From Chlamydiales bacterium (lineage in GTDB: Bacteria > Chlamydiota > Chlamydiia > Chlamydiales > JAAKFR01), in NCBI GenBank assembly GCA_020831465.1, contig JAFIGI010000057.1, positions 1-45,014 of the forward strand: DNA of 45,014 nt. The letters run 5' to 3'. The notes beneath the pieces are model-generated. The model was given only the letters and a program-made list of their open reading frames with translations. It was not told the DNA's origin and searched no databases. Below are positions 16,389-24,130 of the stretch, piece after piece (position 1 is the stretch's first letter; every line of letters starts with the position of its first letter). Made by a program: the position numbers and the translations under genes.

Positions 16389-17080
16389 GCTTTCTTCCTC
16401 TCTCTATTCGGGAGAGCCAGAATCGCAACAGCCGCTATCCCTAGCCCTGTTAAAAACAAATGATTGGGTGCCGCATACAAGGCGATGACGATAGAAGCGA
16501 GTGCGATCAAAATCGGCATGAATTCCCGCTTTTTTCGGATTTGTTCGACGGCCGAAGCGGCGAAAAAGGCGGTAAGCGAAAATTCAAGACCCTTAGGGAT
16601 CTCAACGAGCACATCTGCGACGGTGCCTAGTAAGGTCCCGAGTATCCATGAAAGGTGGATGATCACCGTAAGCAGCTTGATGTAGCGCAAATCTTTTTTC
16701 TCATCCTGATCACGTGGATTTGTGAGCAAAATCGAATAGGTAGCATCGACCAGGCCATGGGCTAAATAGATGCGCAAGAAGGGATTACAATTTTTATACC
16801 GTTCAAAAAGGGTCATTCCATAAAAGATATTGCGGATTCCAAGCGGGATTAAGGCGAGGGCGAGGGTTAGAAGAGAACCGCCCGCCGAGAGGATCAATAG
16901 GGCAAGAAATTGCATCGCGCCGGCGTAGACAAACGCGCTGAAGAGGGGAGCGTAGTACCAGGGAAAGCCGTGCTGGGTAAACAACACGCCATAGACGATC
17001 CCCAAGGGAAAATAGCAAAAAATGGCTGGCAATGAATGCTTAAACGCCGAATTCATTCGTGAAATTTTACTCGGATTCAA
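16385..17080 (-). CDS. azlC: AzlC-like large subunit of branched-chain amino-acid exporter
   Basis: 231 residues with six to seven transmembrane helices. The opening segment (AIFCYFPLGIVYGVLFTQHG), the APLFSAFVYAGAMQFLAL stretch and the IPLGIRNIFYGM region are the conserved blocks of AzlC/YgaZ proteins. First gene of a three-gene minus-strand operon (azlC, azlD, DUF2000). The ATG at 17080 has no strong ribosome site. The noncoding stretch 17081-17239 upstream holds three 8-bp repeats (17161-17184). Confidence 0.88.
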   Translation of the reverse strand: MNPSKISRMNSAFKHSLPAIFCYFPLGIVYGVLFTQHGFPWYYAPLFSAFVYAGAMQFLALLILSAGGSLLTLALALIPLGIRNIFYGMTLFERYKNCNPFLRIYLAHGLVDATYSILLTNPRDQDEKKDLRYIKLLTVIIHLSWILGTLLGTVADVLVEIPKGLEFSLTAFFAASAVEQIRKKREFMPILIALASIVIALYAAPNHLFLTGLGIAAVAILALPNRERKKA

Positions 17081-17160
17081 CTGAAAAATTCAACGCAAAA
17101 ATTAATTTGCAGACAATTTGTCCATGCGATGGGGGCTTCCATTTTTTTTGACCCCCGCGC

Positions 17161-17184
17161 CTCTGCGTCTCCGCATCTCCGCGT
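17161..17184 (+). repeat. three tandem 8-bp repeats followed by a T run
   Basis: CTCTGCGT, CTCCGCAT and CTCCGCGT lie head to tail and run into a stretch of T. A nearby GGGGG and CCCCC pair (about 17130-17155) may form a weak hairpin. It lies between azlC and the biotin operon end. Its role is unknown; it could be part of a terminator for transcription coming from the left. Confidence 0.4.
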
Positions 17185-17239
17185 TTTTTTTTAACAAACG
17201 TTTTTAGTAATTAACAGTTTAAATTTTAAATGAAATTGC

Positions 17240-17788
17240 TTACAGGGAATTGCTGCATAGTTTGGAGCGCCAGGACTCGTAAAGAGCAGATTCGATGTCA
17301 CACACTTTTTCTTTGAGGGGGTTGCCTGCAAGTAGCCGCTCCATCTCGTCGAGATGACCCTCCTCCTCCTTAATGATCGACATGACTGTCACTTTAGAAC
17401 GCAACTCCTTAAGCGCTAGATGATACGCTGGATAGAGCTTCTCTGCCCGCTTCTCAATCGCATATGTGACTAAAGGGTAGACCATCTCGTCTGTAAGGCG
17501 GCAGACCGCGATCTCCAAACGGTCGAGATAGCGCCGAGTCAAATTTCCCCCAAAGATCTCCCGATAATCGACCGGAGGATTTGGTGTGAGCTTTTTGATC
17601 TGTTCCTTGAGATAATGAGCGTGCCGGAACTCTTCAGCAGCGTGCTTGAGCATTTCCCGGCGCACAAGGGTCGGGTGCTCGGCTTCGGCGATTTTCCGCG
17701 CGCCGCAATTTTCGAGATAGGAAAGGGTGTTCAGCCATTTAACGTGGCGTTCACGATCCTTGATTAAGTAACGTAGAAAGGCTTCCAT
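17240..17788 (-). CDS. ferritin-like diiron protein at the end of the biotin operon
   Basis: 182 residues from ATG 17788; a TTG at 17800 would add four. The four-helix diiron ligand pattern is complete: E26 (SYLE), E53-x2-H56 (EEFRH), E112 (AIEKRAE) and E142-x2-H145 (EEEGH). There is no signal peptide and no rubredoxin domain, so it is a bare ferritin-like oxygenase or oxidase type. Its start lies inside the 3' end of bioA (38-base overlap), making it the fifth gene of bioB-F-D-A. No bioC or bioH accompanies the operon, so a role in making the pimelate precursor, in oxidative chemistry, or in iron-sulfur support for BioB is a reasonable inference. It could also simply be a rubrerythrin-like stress protein co-transcribed by chance. 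Confidence 0.8.
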   Translation of the reverse strand: MEAFLRYLIKDRERHVKWLNTLSYLENCGARKIAEAEHPTLVRREMLKHAAEEFRHAHYLKEQIKKLTPNPPVDYREIFGGNLTRRYLDRLEIAVCRLTDEMVYPLVTYAIEKRAEKLYPAYHLALKELRSKVTVMSIIKEEEGHLDEMERLLAGNPLKEKVCDIESALYESWRSKLCSNSL

Positions 17789-18986
17789 AGATGATTTCAA
17801 GCTCCGTGTTTGTGGTGCAATAAGGGGGCATCGCGTAGATGACGTTTCCTAGAGGGCGGAGAAGAATTTTCCTCTCCAGAAAATATCTCAAAAGTATGTC
17901 TCTCTGAGGACTGTAGTAGCCATCTTCTCCGTTAAATTCCAAGGCAAGGATCGTGCCGAGATATTCGAGCCGTTTGAGTTTGGGATGCCCTTCCCATTCG
18001 AAACAAAAGCGGCGATGTCCCGCTTCGATCCGCTTACGGTCGGCCTCGTTGAAAAGGGTCAAGCTGGCGTTAGCGGCGGCGCAGCAGATGGGGTTTGCGG
18101 TGTAAGAGTGGCCATGCAAAAAGGCGCGCTCCCTTTTATTTGAAAGGAAGGCTTCGTAAATCTCTTCATGCGTTACGGTAACGCCAAGAGGAAGAGCTCC
18201 TCCTGTAATCCCTTTGGAAAGGCAGATGAAATCGGGCTTTAGCGAGAAAGAGCTGGCAAATAGAGGACCCGTCCGCCCAAATCCGGTCATCACTTCATCT
18301 GCGATGAGCAGCGTCTCCGATTGGCGGCAGAGGTTGAGAAGGGCCTCGAGTTCTTCTTTGGGATAGATGCGCATCCCGCCGGCGCCCTGGATGCGCGGTT
18401 CATAGATGAGGCAGGCGCAATCGGTGTCAAGTAAACGGCGTGCATTTTGGTCAAAAGGGCGGCCTATCGTCTCGACTTCGAACTGGTAGGGCCAAAAGGG
18501 GAAATTGAAACCGTTTTTTCCGGCAGCGCTCATCGCCCCGAAGGTGTCGCCGTGATAGCCCCCATCGAGCGAGAGGATCCGCCTTTTTTTGATCCCGCGG
18601 TTATGCCAATATTGAATGGCCATTTTGAGAGCCGCCTCGACGGCCGTCGATCCATCATCGGTAAAAAAAACGCGCGAAAATCCCTCAGGAAGAAGAGAGA
18701 GCAGCCTCTCGCTTAGCTCAATTGCGGGAGAGTGGGTAAAGTCGGTGAAAAGGACCTGATCCATCTGCCCCGCTTGCTTGGAGATTGCTTCGGCGATTAC
18801 CGGATGGGCATGTCCGTGAAGATTGACCCACCACGAAGAGATGGCATCGAGATAGCCGACCCCTTCAGGAGTATAGAGATAACTCCCTGCGCCTCTTATG
18901 AAGGGGAGAGGTTTAGGGTCGGTTCCTCGTTGCGTGAAAGGATGCCAGATGGTCTTAAGGTCTCTTTCAACTGTCGGGCATAACAT
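17751..18986 (-). CDS. bioA: adenosylmethionine--8-amino-7-oxononanoate aminotransferase
   Basis: 411 residues from ATG 18986, which has AAGGAG 8 nt upstream; an open frame continues upstream but only as overlap with bioD. PLP aminotransferase converting 7-keto-8-aminopelargonate to 7,8-diaminopelargonate with SAM as amino donor. Visible markers are IWHPFTQ at the start, SSWWVNLHGHAHP, D230 in IADEVMTGFGRTG, and the PLP lysine K258 in LSKGITGGALPLG. HPFTQ and SSWW are specific to BioA among class III aminotransferases. It overlaps bioD (91 bases) and the ferritin-like gene (38 bases). Confidence 0.96.
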   Translation of the reverse strand: MLCPTVERDLKTIWHPFTQRGTDPKPLPFIRGAGSYLYTPEGVGYLDAISSWWVNLHGHAHPVIAEAISKQAGQMDQVLFTDFTHSPAIELSERLLSLLPEGFSRVFFTDDGSTAVEAALKMAIQYWHNRGIKKRRILSLDGGYHGDTFGAMSAAGKNGFNFPFWPYQFEVETIGRPFDQNARRLLDTDCACLIYEPRIQGAGGMRIYPKEELEALLNLCRQSETLLIADEVMTGFGRTGPLFASSFSLKPDFICLSKGITGGALPLGVTVTHEEIYEAFLSNKRERAFLHGHSYTANPICCAAANASLTLFNEADRKRIEAGHRRFCFEWEGHPKLKRLEYLGTILALEFNGEDGYYSPQRDILLRYFLERKILLRPLGNVIYAMPPYCTTNTELEIIYGSLSTLLNQGS

Positions 18987-19543
18987 GCGATTCTCCTTGT
19001 ATCGAGTTTTTTTTCGGGTAAAAGGCGCCCGAGAGGGGCGACTCCGCCATACGATAAGATGAACTCTTCTGCGTGCGGGCAGGGCTCTCCGTTGAAAATC
19101 ACCCCCATAATCTGCTGCCTGTGTGCTTTGAGCCATTCGAGAGTCAATAGGGTGTGGTTGATGCTCCCCAGATAGTTTTTTGAAACGACGATCCAGGGGA
19201 AATTCCATTTGGAGAAGAGAGTCCCCAAATGATCCTCTCCGTAAGGGACCATCACTCCTCCGCATCCTTCGATAATAAGGCGCGTAGCTTGAGGAGGGAC
19301 GATCCGCTGCGGATCGATCGCGACTTTATCGATAAAAGCTGCATGGTGCGGGGAGGTCGGAGTTTTAAAGCGATAGGCCGGCGGGTGGCAAACGGCCCCT
19401 GATAGCGCACTCACTCTTTCGGTGTCGCACCCTCCCGCTTCAATCGGCTTCCAGTAATCGGCTTTAAGCGCTTTTGCTAAAACGGCCGACACAACGGTTT
19501 TGCCGACATCCGTGCTAATTCCTGTGACGATCAATCCATGCAT
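18896..19543 (-). CDS. bioD: dethiobiotin synthetase
   Basis: 215 residues from ATG 19543 (MHGLIVTG); the upstream open frame only runs back through bioF. ATP-dependent carboxylase closing the ureido ring of dethiobiotin. The P-loop is GISTDVGKT (residues 8-16, usually GTDTDVGKT). Other markers are KPIEAG for substrate binding and the EGCGGVMVPYG segment. The open frame overlaps bioF by 29 bases and extends 91 bases into bioA, an unusually long overlap; the C-terminal tail after about residue 190 may be non-homologous read-on. Confidence 0.93.
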   Translation of the reverse strand: MHGLIVTGISTDVGKTVVSAVLAKALKADYWKPIEAGGCDTERVSALSGAVCHPPAYRFKTPTSPHHAAFIDKVAIDPQRIVPPQATRLIIEGCGGVMVPYGEDHLGTLFSKWNFPWIVVSKNYLGSINHTLLTLEWLKAHRQQIMGVIFNGEPCPHAEEFILSYGGVAPLGRLLPEKKLDTRRIACYARQLKETLRPSGILSRNEEPTLNLSPS

Positions 19544-20507
19544 AGAGCCTCTCGATTTCTTCTGATGTGTTGAATGTATGCAAGCAAACCCGTAAACACT
19601 CTTTGCCGCGCGCGACCGTTGGATAACGCAGTGGACGGATATCGAATTCCTCAGGGATTGGAGAGATCGGAACGGTAAGGATTGGAGAAGGAAAGGGAAA
19701 AGGGTTTTGTTCGCGCAGTAAAGCATAGGCGGATTCGATCAACGCAATCTGGGGCATGGAGAGAGCTGTGGAGTAGATGAAGGGCCGCGAAGATGTGATC
19801 AGGAAATCGCGCAGGCGGCGGCTGCCGAGCACAATCGCCCCGTGCGCCCCGAGCGCCTTGCTAAAAGTGTGGATCCGAGCCAATACCGGCATGGTGACAA
19901 GTCCCGGCCCGTATACCCCCGTCGCATGCGCTTCGTCTACGATCAGACGATCGGTGAGGGGGGCGATCTCGAGAAGAGGAGCGCGCGATCCATCTGTCGA
20001 ATAGAGCGACTCTACAATGACAAAGGGAGGGCGGGAACACCGTTTCATCTTTTTTTTAAGATCGTCGACATCGTTATGACGAAAAGAATAGTTGCGCGCG
20101 CGGCTAAGCGCGATCCCGTCCCGGATCGACGCATGGACACTTTCATCGTAGACGACGTAATCATCGCGTCCTGCAATCGCTGAGAGAAGTCCCAGGTTTG
20201 CCGTATAGCCCGAAGAGAAAATCAAACCGGCCTCCTCGCCGTGATAGGCGGCAATCTCCTCTTCCAGCCGCTCGCAGTATGTTGAATTTCCCGTCAGAAG
20301 GCGTGATCCCGTAGAGCCGAGTCGCTTCAGGCCTTTGATGCGCGCGTGAAAGAGGGCGCGCAGGCGCGAGCTACGTGCGAAGCCCAGATAGTCATTCGAG
20401 GCGAAATCAATTTTCGGTTGCCGATTCGAAGGAAGTGAGCGTCTCTCTTCGCTCCTTAAATGGCGGTCTCTTTTTAAGTCCAAAAAGTTCAAACATGGCC
20501 TGGTCAT
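19515..20507 (-). CDS. bioF: 8-amino-7-oxononanoate synthase
   Basis: 330 residues. PLP enzyme condensing pimeloyl-ACP/CoA with alanine. Markers are NDYLGFA (38-44), GSTGSRLLTGN, SSGYTANLG, D191 in VDEAHATGVYGP and the PLP lysine K217 in HTFSKALGAHG. It is about 50 residues shorter than E. coli BioF, mostly in the C-terminal domain, but all catalytic blocks are present. The ATG at 20507 puts its first 101 bases inside bioB; no later ATG exists before the conserved region, though a non-ATG start nearer NDYLG cannot be excluded. Confidence 0.94.
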   Translation of the reverse strand: MTRPCLNFLDLKRDRHLRSEERRSLPSNRQPKIDFASNDYLGFARSSRLRALFHARIKGLKRLGSTGSRLLTGNSTYCERLEEEIAAYHGEEAGLIFSSGYTANLGLLSAIAGRDDYVVYDESVHASIRDGIALSRARNYSFRHNDVDDLKKKMKRCSRPPFVIVESLYSTDGSRAPLLEIAPLTDRLIVDEAHATGVYGPGLVTMPVLARIHTFSKALGAHGAIVLGSRRLRDFLITSSRPFIYSTALSMPQIALIESAYALLREQNPFPFPSPILTVPISPIPEEFDIRPLRYPTVARGKECLRVCLHTFNTSEEIERLYAWIDRHRN

Positions 20508-21378
20508 CGCTTACAGAGGGGTTGTTTACGGTTAATAATTTTTCTCCGATAAAGATCGAGTTAGCCCCTGCCATGAAGCAGAGCGCCTGCTCTTCTAGGC
20601 TCCGCTCAAGCCGCCCTGCTGAGAGCCGAATCAACGCTTTAGGCAGTGCAATCCGGGCGGTCGCAATCATCCTTAGCATTTCCCAAATCGGAAGAGGGGT
20701 TTGCTTTTGGAGAGGTGTTCCTTCGATTGGGCTAAGGAAGTTGAGCGGAATCGATTCGGGATTGAGCTGGGAGAGAGTGTGTAAAAGGGCGATTCTATCT
20801 TCGCGGCTCTCCCCCATGCCGATGATTCCCCCGCAGCACATCCCGATTCCCGCCTTTTCAATCCGCCTCAGCGTCTGGAGCCGCTCCTCATAGCCCCTGG
20901 TCGTGATGATCGTCTTGTAAAAGGTGCGCGACGAGTCGAGGTTGTGGTTGTAGGCATAAAGCCCCGCCTCCTTCAGCCGCCGCGCCTGCTGCTCGTTAAG
21001 CAGTCCAAGCGTGCAACAGACCTCGACTCCTTTTTCGGTCAGGTCTTTTACAACATCTAATATTGTGTCGAATGCCTTTCCCTCTCGTACTCCGCGCCAG
21101 GCAGCTCCGATGCAAATGCGGCTCGCGCCTGCCTCAACCGCACTCCGCGCACGGGCAAATAGCTCCTCCTTTTGCATCAGAGGAAGAGGCGCCACTTCCG
21201 TTTGGTAACGGGCTGATTGGGCGCAGTAGGCGCAATCCTCCGTGCATCCTCCCGTTTTATAGGAAACAAGGTGGCAGAGCTGCACCTCTCCGACTTGATG
21301 GTGCTGCCGATGAACTTCATGTGCTTCCGATAGTAATTCAATCAAAGGTGTGTGATAAATCTTGCGAATTTTGTTCAT
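20407..21378 (-). CDS. bioB: biotin synthase
   Basis: 323 residues from ATG 21378 (a TTG at 21414 would add 12 unconserved residues). Radical SAM enzyme inserting sulfur into dethiobiotin. The cluster motif is C45-x3-C49-x2-C52 (GGCTEDCAYCAQSARY). The auxiliary [2Fe-2S] ligand region (VCCTLGLL), YNHNLDSS and the FLSPIEGTPL block are typical of BioB. It is the first gene of the bioB-F-D-A-ferritin-like operon. I looked for a BirA-type operator upstream (21379-21520) and saw none that I could support. Confidence 0.96.
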   Translation of the reverse strand: MNKIRKIYHTPLIELLSEAHEVHRQHHQVGEVQLCHLVSYKTGGCTEDCAYCAQSARYQTEVAPLPLMQKEELFARARSAVEAGASRICIGAAWRGVREGKAFDTILDVVKDLTEKGVEVCCTLGLLNEQQARRLKEAGLYAYNHNLDSSRTFYKTIITTRGYEERLQTLRRIEKAGIGMCCGGIIGMGESREDRIALLHTLSQLNPESIPLNFLSPIEGTPLQKQTPLPIWEMLRMIATARIALPKALIRLSAGRLERSLEEQALCFMAGANSIFIGEKLLTVNNPSVSDDQAMFELFGLKKRPPFKERRETLTSFESATEN

Positions 21379-21520
21379 AACGAAGATTTCAACAGTAATT
21401 TTAAAGGAATTCAAGGGCTTTTCTTTTATACTTACCTACTTTGTAGTTGAATGAGATCTATAAAATAGGTTATATCTCTTGCACCTCTTGAATCGGATGG
21501 AGTTAAAAAGGAGGTAGATT

Positions 21521-22279
21521 TTGCTCAGAGGGTTATTCGGAAGTAAGAGCGTCGAGCGGATTTTGCTCTTCATGCTCGTCAATGAACGGGCTTACGCAAC
21601 TCAATTGCACCGGATGCTCAATACTCCCTTGACACCGATCCAAAAGGCGTTAAGCCGCCTTGAGCGAGAAGGAATTCTCAAAAGCAGGTATGAAGGAAAG
21701 ACCCGTTTTTACACCTTTGATCCCGATTACCCTCTTCTCAATGAGTTGGAAGCATTGTTAAAAAAGGCCTATGTCAAACTCGCTCCTTCAGAAAAAAAAG
21801 ACTACTATTTCGTCCGCCATATCCCGAAGCCCAATAAAGATCTTCTTGAAGAAATATGGAGGAAGCTGCGCGCGACGAGCCATGTGACTTTTCGCTTTCG
21901 TTCCCGCAGATCAAAAGGGGAGGGAACAGGCAGCGTCACCGCCGTTTACGAGGGCGGTAACGCTTGCGTCTTCCACGAGAAAGGAGTGTGGAGAGGTCTT
22001 GAAGGTCAGGAGTTTACATTTCGAAATGTCTTTCGCTGGACCTTGAATCGGATTGAGGGGATGTTCACTCTTGAACACTTGCGGTTCGGAGAAAAGAATC
22101 CCGTCTTCCTATTCCATCTTGCTCCCGTTAACGAGCAGAGACTTGAGTCGCTTCATGCCCATCTCTGCGGAGAGGATACCTACTTCGGGCAGCTTGCTTT
22201 TCAGCCTCCGAATCTAGAGCTCACTTGGAGAGTTTTGGGTCCGAAAAAGAACGACGAAGTGCGCTATACTTATAGCTAA
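21521..22279 (+). CDS. winged-helix protein with C-terminal DUF6314-like domain
   Basis: 252 residues, starting at TTG 21521, which has an excellent AAGGAGGT upstream. Residues 5-75 form a winged helix of the ArsR/MarR kind (VERILLFMLVNERAYATQLHR, then PIQKALSRLEREGILKSRYEG with a FYTFDP wing). Residues 100-252 resemble DUF6314: GTGSVTAVYEGG, VWRGLEGQEFTFRNVFRW, then HLCGEDTYFGQLAF and WRVLGPKKNDEVRYTY. Those domains are lipocalin-like small beta barrels, so a ligand-sensing transcription regulator is a fair inference. It stands alone, reading away from the biotin operon, whose bioB start lies about 140 bases upstream on the other strand, so a regulatory link is possible but unproven. Confidence 0.7.
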   Translation: MLRGLFGSKSVERILLFMLVNERAYATQLHRMLNTPLTPIQKALSRLEREGILKSRYEGKTRFYTFDPDYPLLNELEALLKKAYVKLAPSEKKDYYFVRHIPKPNKDLLEEIWRKLRATSHVTFRFRSRRSKGEGTGSVTAVYEGGNACVFHEKGVWRGLEGQEFTFRNVFRWTLNRIEGMFTLEHLRFGEKNPVFLFHLAPVNEQRLESLHAHLCGEDTYFGQLAFQPPNLELTWRVLGPKKNDEVRYTYS

Positions 22280-22399
22280 CGTTCTCATATTTATAAATTT
22301 AAAATATGGCGGTAGGATTTTATTACTAATTATTGAGAAGTTAGATGCGTAATTGTTACAATTAATAAACATGCTAATTAGAAAAGGGAGGGGGATTTT

Positions 22400-22828
22400 A
22401 TGCCGGCAAAAATAGGCGACAAGGTGAAGATCCATTTTACGGGTAAAACTGCTGACGGAGATATCTTCGCCACTTCGCATGATCGTGAGCCTTTGGAGTT
22501 TGAAATCGGCGGAGGCGCTCTACTGCCGGGAGTTGAAAGCGCGGTGGAGGGGATGGAGAAAGGGGAAAAAAAAGATGTCACCCTTCCGCCTGAGCAAAGT
22601 TTTGGCCATCATCATGATGAATTGATTATTTTGGTTAATCGCTCTGAGTTTCCCGAAAACTTTCAACCTTCGGTTGGACTAGAGTTTGAAGTTCCGCAAC
22701 CCGACGGGTCGGCGGCTTACTTCAAAATTTTAGAGATCAAGGACGAAAAGGTAAAGCTTGATGGGAATCACCCCTTAGCAGGCCAAACCTTGAAATTTGA
22801 ATTAGAATTGCTAGAAATATCAGCTTAG
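22400..22828 (+). CDS. SlyD-like FKBP-type peptidyl-prolyl isomerase
   Basis: 142 residues with the FKBP/IF-domain order of SlyD: FKBP half (KIGDKVKIHFTGKTADGDIF, then PLEFEIGGGALLPGVESAVEGMEKGEKK), an inserted chaperone flap (PPEQSFGHHHDELIILVNRSEFP to about residue 120), and the return strand DGNHPLAGQTLKFELELLEI. That last motif, with NHPLAG, is diagnostic for SlyD. It lacks the long metal-binding His/Cys tail of E. coli SlyD. Cytosolic folding helper. Good ribosome site (GGGAGGGGG) before the ATG, and a strong bidirectional hairpin terminator at 22837 after it. A short palindrome, AATTGTTACAATT, lies in the promoter region at 22351-22363. Confidence 0.92.
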   Translation: MPAKIGDKVKIHFTGKTADGDIFATSHDREPLEFEIGGGALLPGVESAVEGMEKGEKKDVTLPPEQSFGHHHDELIILVNRSEFPENFQPSVGLEFEVPQPDGSAAYFKILEIKDEKVKLDGNHPLAGQTLKFELELLEISA

Positions 22829-22836
22829 ATAATTCG

Positions 22837-22875
22837 AACAACCCTTGAATTCAAAAGGGGAATTCAAGGGTTGTT
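22837..22875. terminator. bidirectional rho-independent terminator
   Basis: Perfect 16-bp stem: AACAACCCTTGAATTC (22837-22852) pairs with GAATTCAAGGGTTGTT (22860-22875) around a 7-base loop. It sits between the convergent SlyD-like gene (ends 22828) and RRM gene (ends 22884). The T-rich flanks are short, so efficiency in each direction is uncertain. Confidence 0.85.
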
Positions 22876-22883
22876 ATTTCGAG

Positions 22884-23168
22884 TTAGCGTCCGCGTCTTC
22901 CGCCGAATGAGCGGTTCTCGCGGTTTTCGCGAGGGCGCGCTTCATTTACGATCACGGCACGGCCGCCGAAATCTTTTCCGTTTAACTCTTGTATAGCATT
23001 TGTCGCTTCGTCTTCGTTGCTGATCTCAACGAACCCGAAGCCTTTGGACCTGCCTGTTTCGCGATCTGAAATCAATTGAACGCTTGTGATTGAGCTATAT
23101 TTTGAAAAAAAGTTTCTTAAGTCTTGCTCTTGCACTGTAAAAGGCAAGTTTCCTACGTAAAGTTTCAT
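22884..23168 (-). CDS. small RRM RNA-binding protein
   Basis: 94 residues from ATG 23168 (MKLYVGNLPF), with AGGAAG upstream; the longer open frame adds 21 unrelated residues. A single RNA-recognition motif: RNP2 LYVGNL at residues 3-8 and RNP1 KGFGFVEI at 42-49. It is followed by a Gly/Arg-rich tail (RSFGGRRGR). This is the compact bacterial type known from cyanobacteria and others, thought to bind single-stranded RNA. It probably acts in RNA folding or cold adaptation. The aromatic RNP residues (Y4, F44, F46) are present. Confidence 0.93.
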   Translation of the reverse strand: MKLYVGNLPFTVQEQDLRNFFSKYSSITSVQLISDRETGRSKGFGFVEISNEDEATNAIQELNGKDFGGRAVIVNEARPRENRENRSFGGRRGR

Positions 23169-23249
23169 CCTAATCTTCCTAGTTGAAGGTATTTCTAAGA
23201 AATCTTCGCATAAATGCGGCCATTTCTGCAAGTAAAACTCGCTTCCATC

Positions 23250-24062
23250 TCAATTTTGAGAAAAAAACGAGCCAACTTTTTGTCGAAGGGAGGGGAGGCA
23301 AGGGAGATGCCGCCCTTCATTTCCTTCGATTAAAAATATTTTACCCGTATTAACCGCTTCTTTCAAGCGTTCAATGAAAATTGTGTCATCCCGATTGGAA
23401 AGAATAGCGTCGGGAACCTGAAAATGGACGAAAATTGTAAGGGATAGCGCAGTGAGTTCTTTTACCGAATCGATGGGGACGAGGTTGTTCCTTTTATATT
23501 GTTCTTGAACGACTCTGAGAGGAAAAAATGAGCCGCGTGCTGCGATGACTTCATCAATTGACTTAAGAGGACAATCGAGGATCACGCTTCCTTTTTCTAC
23601 AGCTTTTAAAATCGCCTTTCTCTCAGAGGGGGAGATCGAGTCGTAGCGGCCGTTATTGAGAACGGCAAGGGCGTTGACCACGGCGCCCCCTCCTGCTGAA
23701 AAGCCGTAGAGATGGATCTTGTCCACATTCCCTTCAATCACGCACTGCCGCAAAATTTTGATCAAAGGAGTGAGCTCTTCCATCGACCCGAAGTGAAGGC
23801 TAAGGGGATCTTTGATATAGGTCTGGCTCCCGTGATCGGGGAAATTGAAACCGATGAGGTGGCAGGGAAGGAAATCGGCGAGAATCTCGGCGATTTCCTT
23901 GTTGCCTCCATAACCATGGCAGGCGATCATCAACTCTTCATCGTCGGATCTTCCTCGAATTAGATCAACTTCTTCAAATGGAATGTTTTGCAGGATTGGG
24001 AATTGAACTGCCTGCAAGGGCAGATATAACAAACAAAAAATAAGGAAATATCTAGATCTCAT
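23250..24062 (-). CDS. secreted alpha/beta-hydrolase
   Basis: 270 residues with a Sec signal peptide (MRSRYFLIFCLLYLPLQAVQF). The oxyanion region is CHGYGGNKE (48-56), a strand ends FNFPDHG, and the nucleophile S122 lies in GFSAGGG. A probable acid is in the QVPDAILSNRDD region and a possible base is the H of GNEGRHLPC. It is likely a periplasmic or exported esterase or peptidase-like enzyme; the substrate cannot be told. No ribosome site is obvious before the ATG at 24062. It is divergent from msrAB, with 68 bases between them. Confidence 0.8.
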   Translation of the reverse strand: MRSRYFLIFCLLYLPLQAVQFPILQNIPFEEVDLIRGRSDDEELMIACHGYGGNKEIAEILADFLPCHLIGFNFPDHGSQTYIKDPLSLHFGSMEELTPLIKILRQCVIEGNVDKIHLYGFSAGGGAVVNALAVLNNGRYDSISPSERKAILKAVEKGSVILDCPLKSIDEVIAARGSFFPLRVVQEQYKRNNLVPIDSVKELTALSLTIFVHFQVPDAILSNRDDTIFIERLKEAVNTGKIFLIEGNEGRHLPCLPSLRQKVGSFFSQN

Positions 24063-24130
24063 ACAAAAGGGGAATGTGCGCGTGAGTAAAGGGTTTAATT
24101 TTTGGAAGAGACATGTTAGAACTATAAAAC

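Noticed and set aside
21379..21520. Possible BirA operator upstream of bioB
   Set aside because: An imperfect AGAT...ATCT palindrome and a GGTTAT half are present, but spacing and sequence do not match the known biotin operator.
22351..22363. Perfect short palindrome AATTGTTACAATT before the SlyD-like gene
   Set aside because: Only 6-bp arms in AT-rich DNA; expected by chance. Mentioned as a possible operator but not called.
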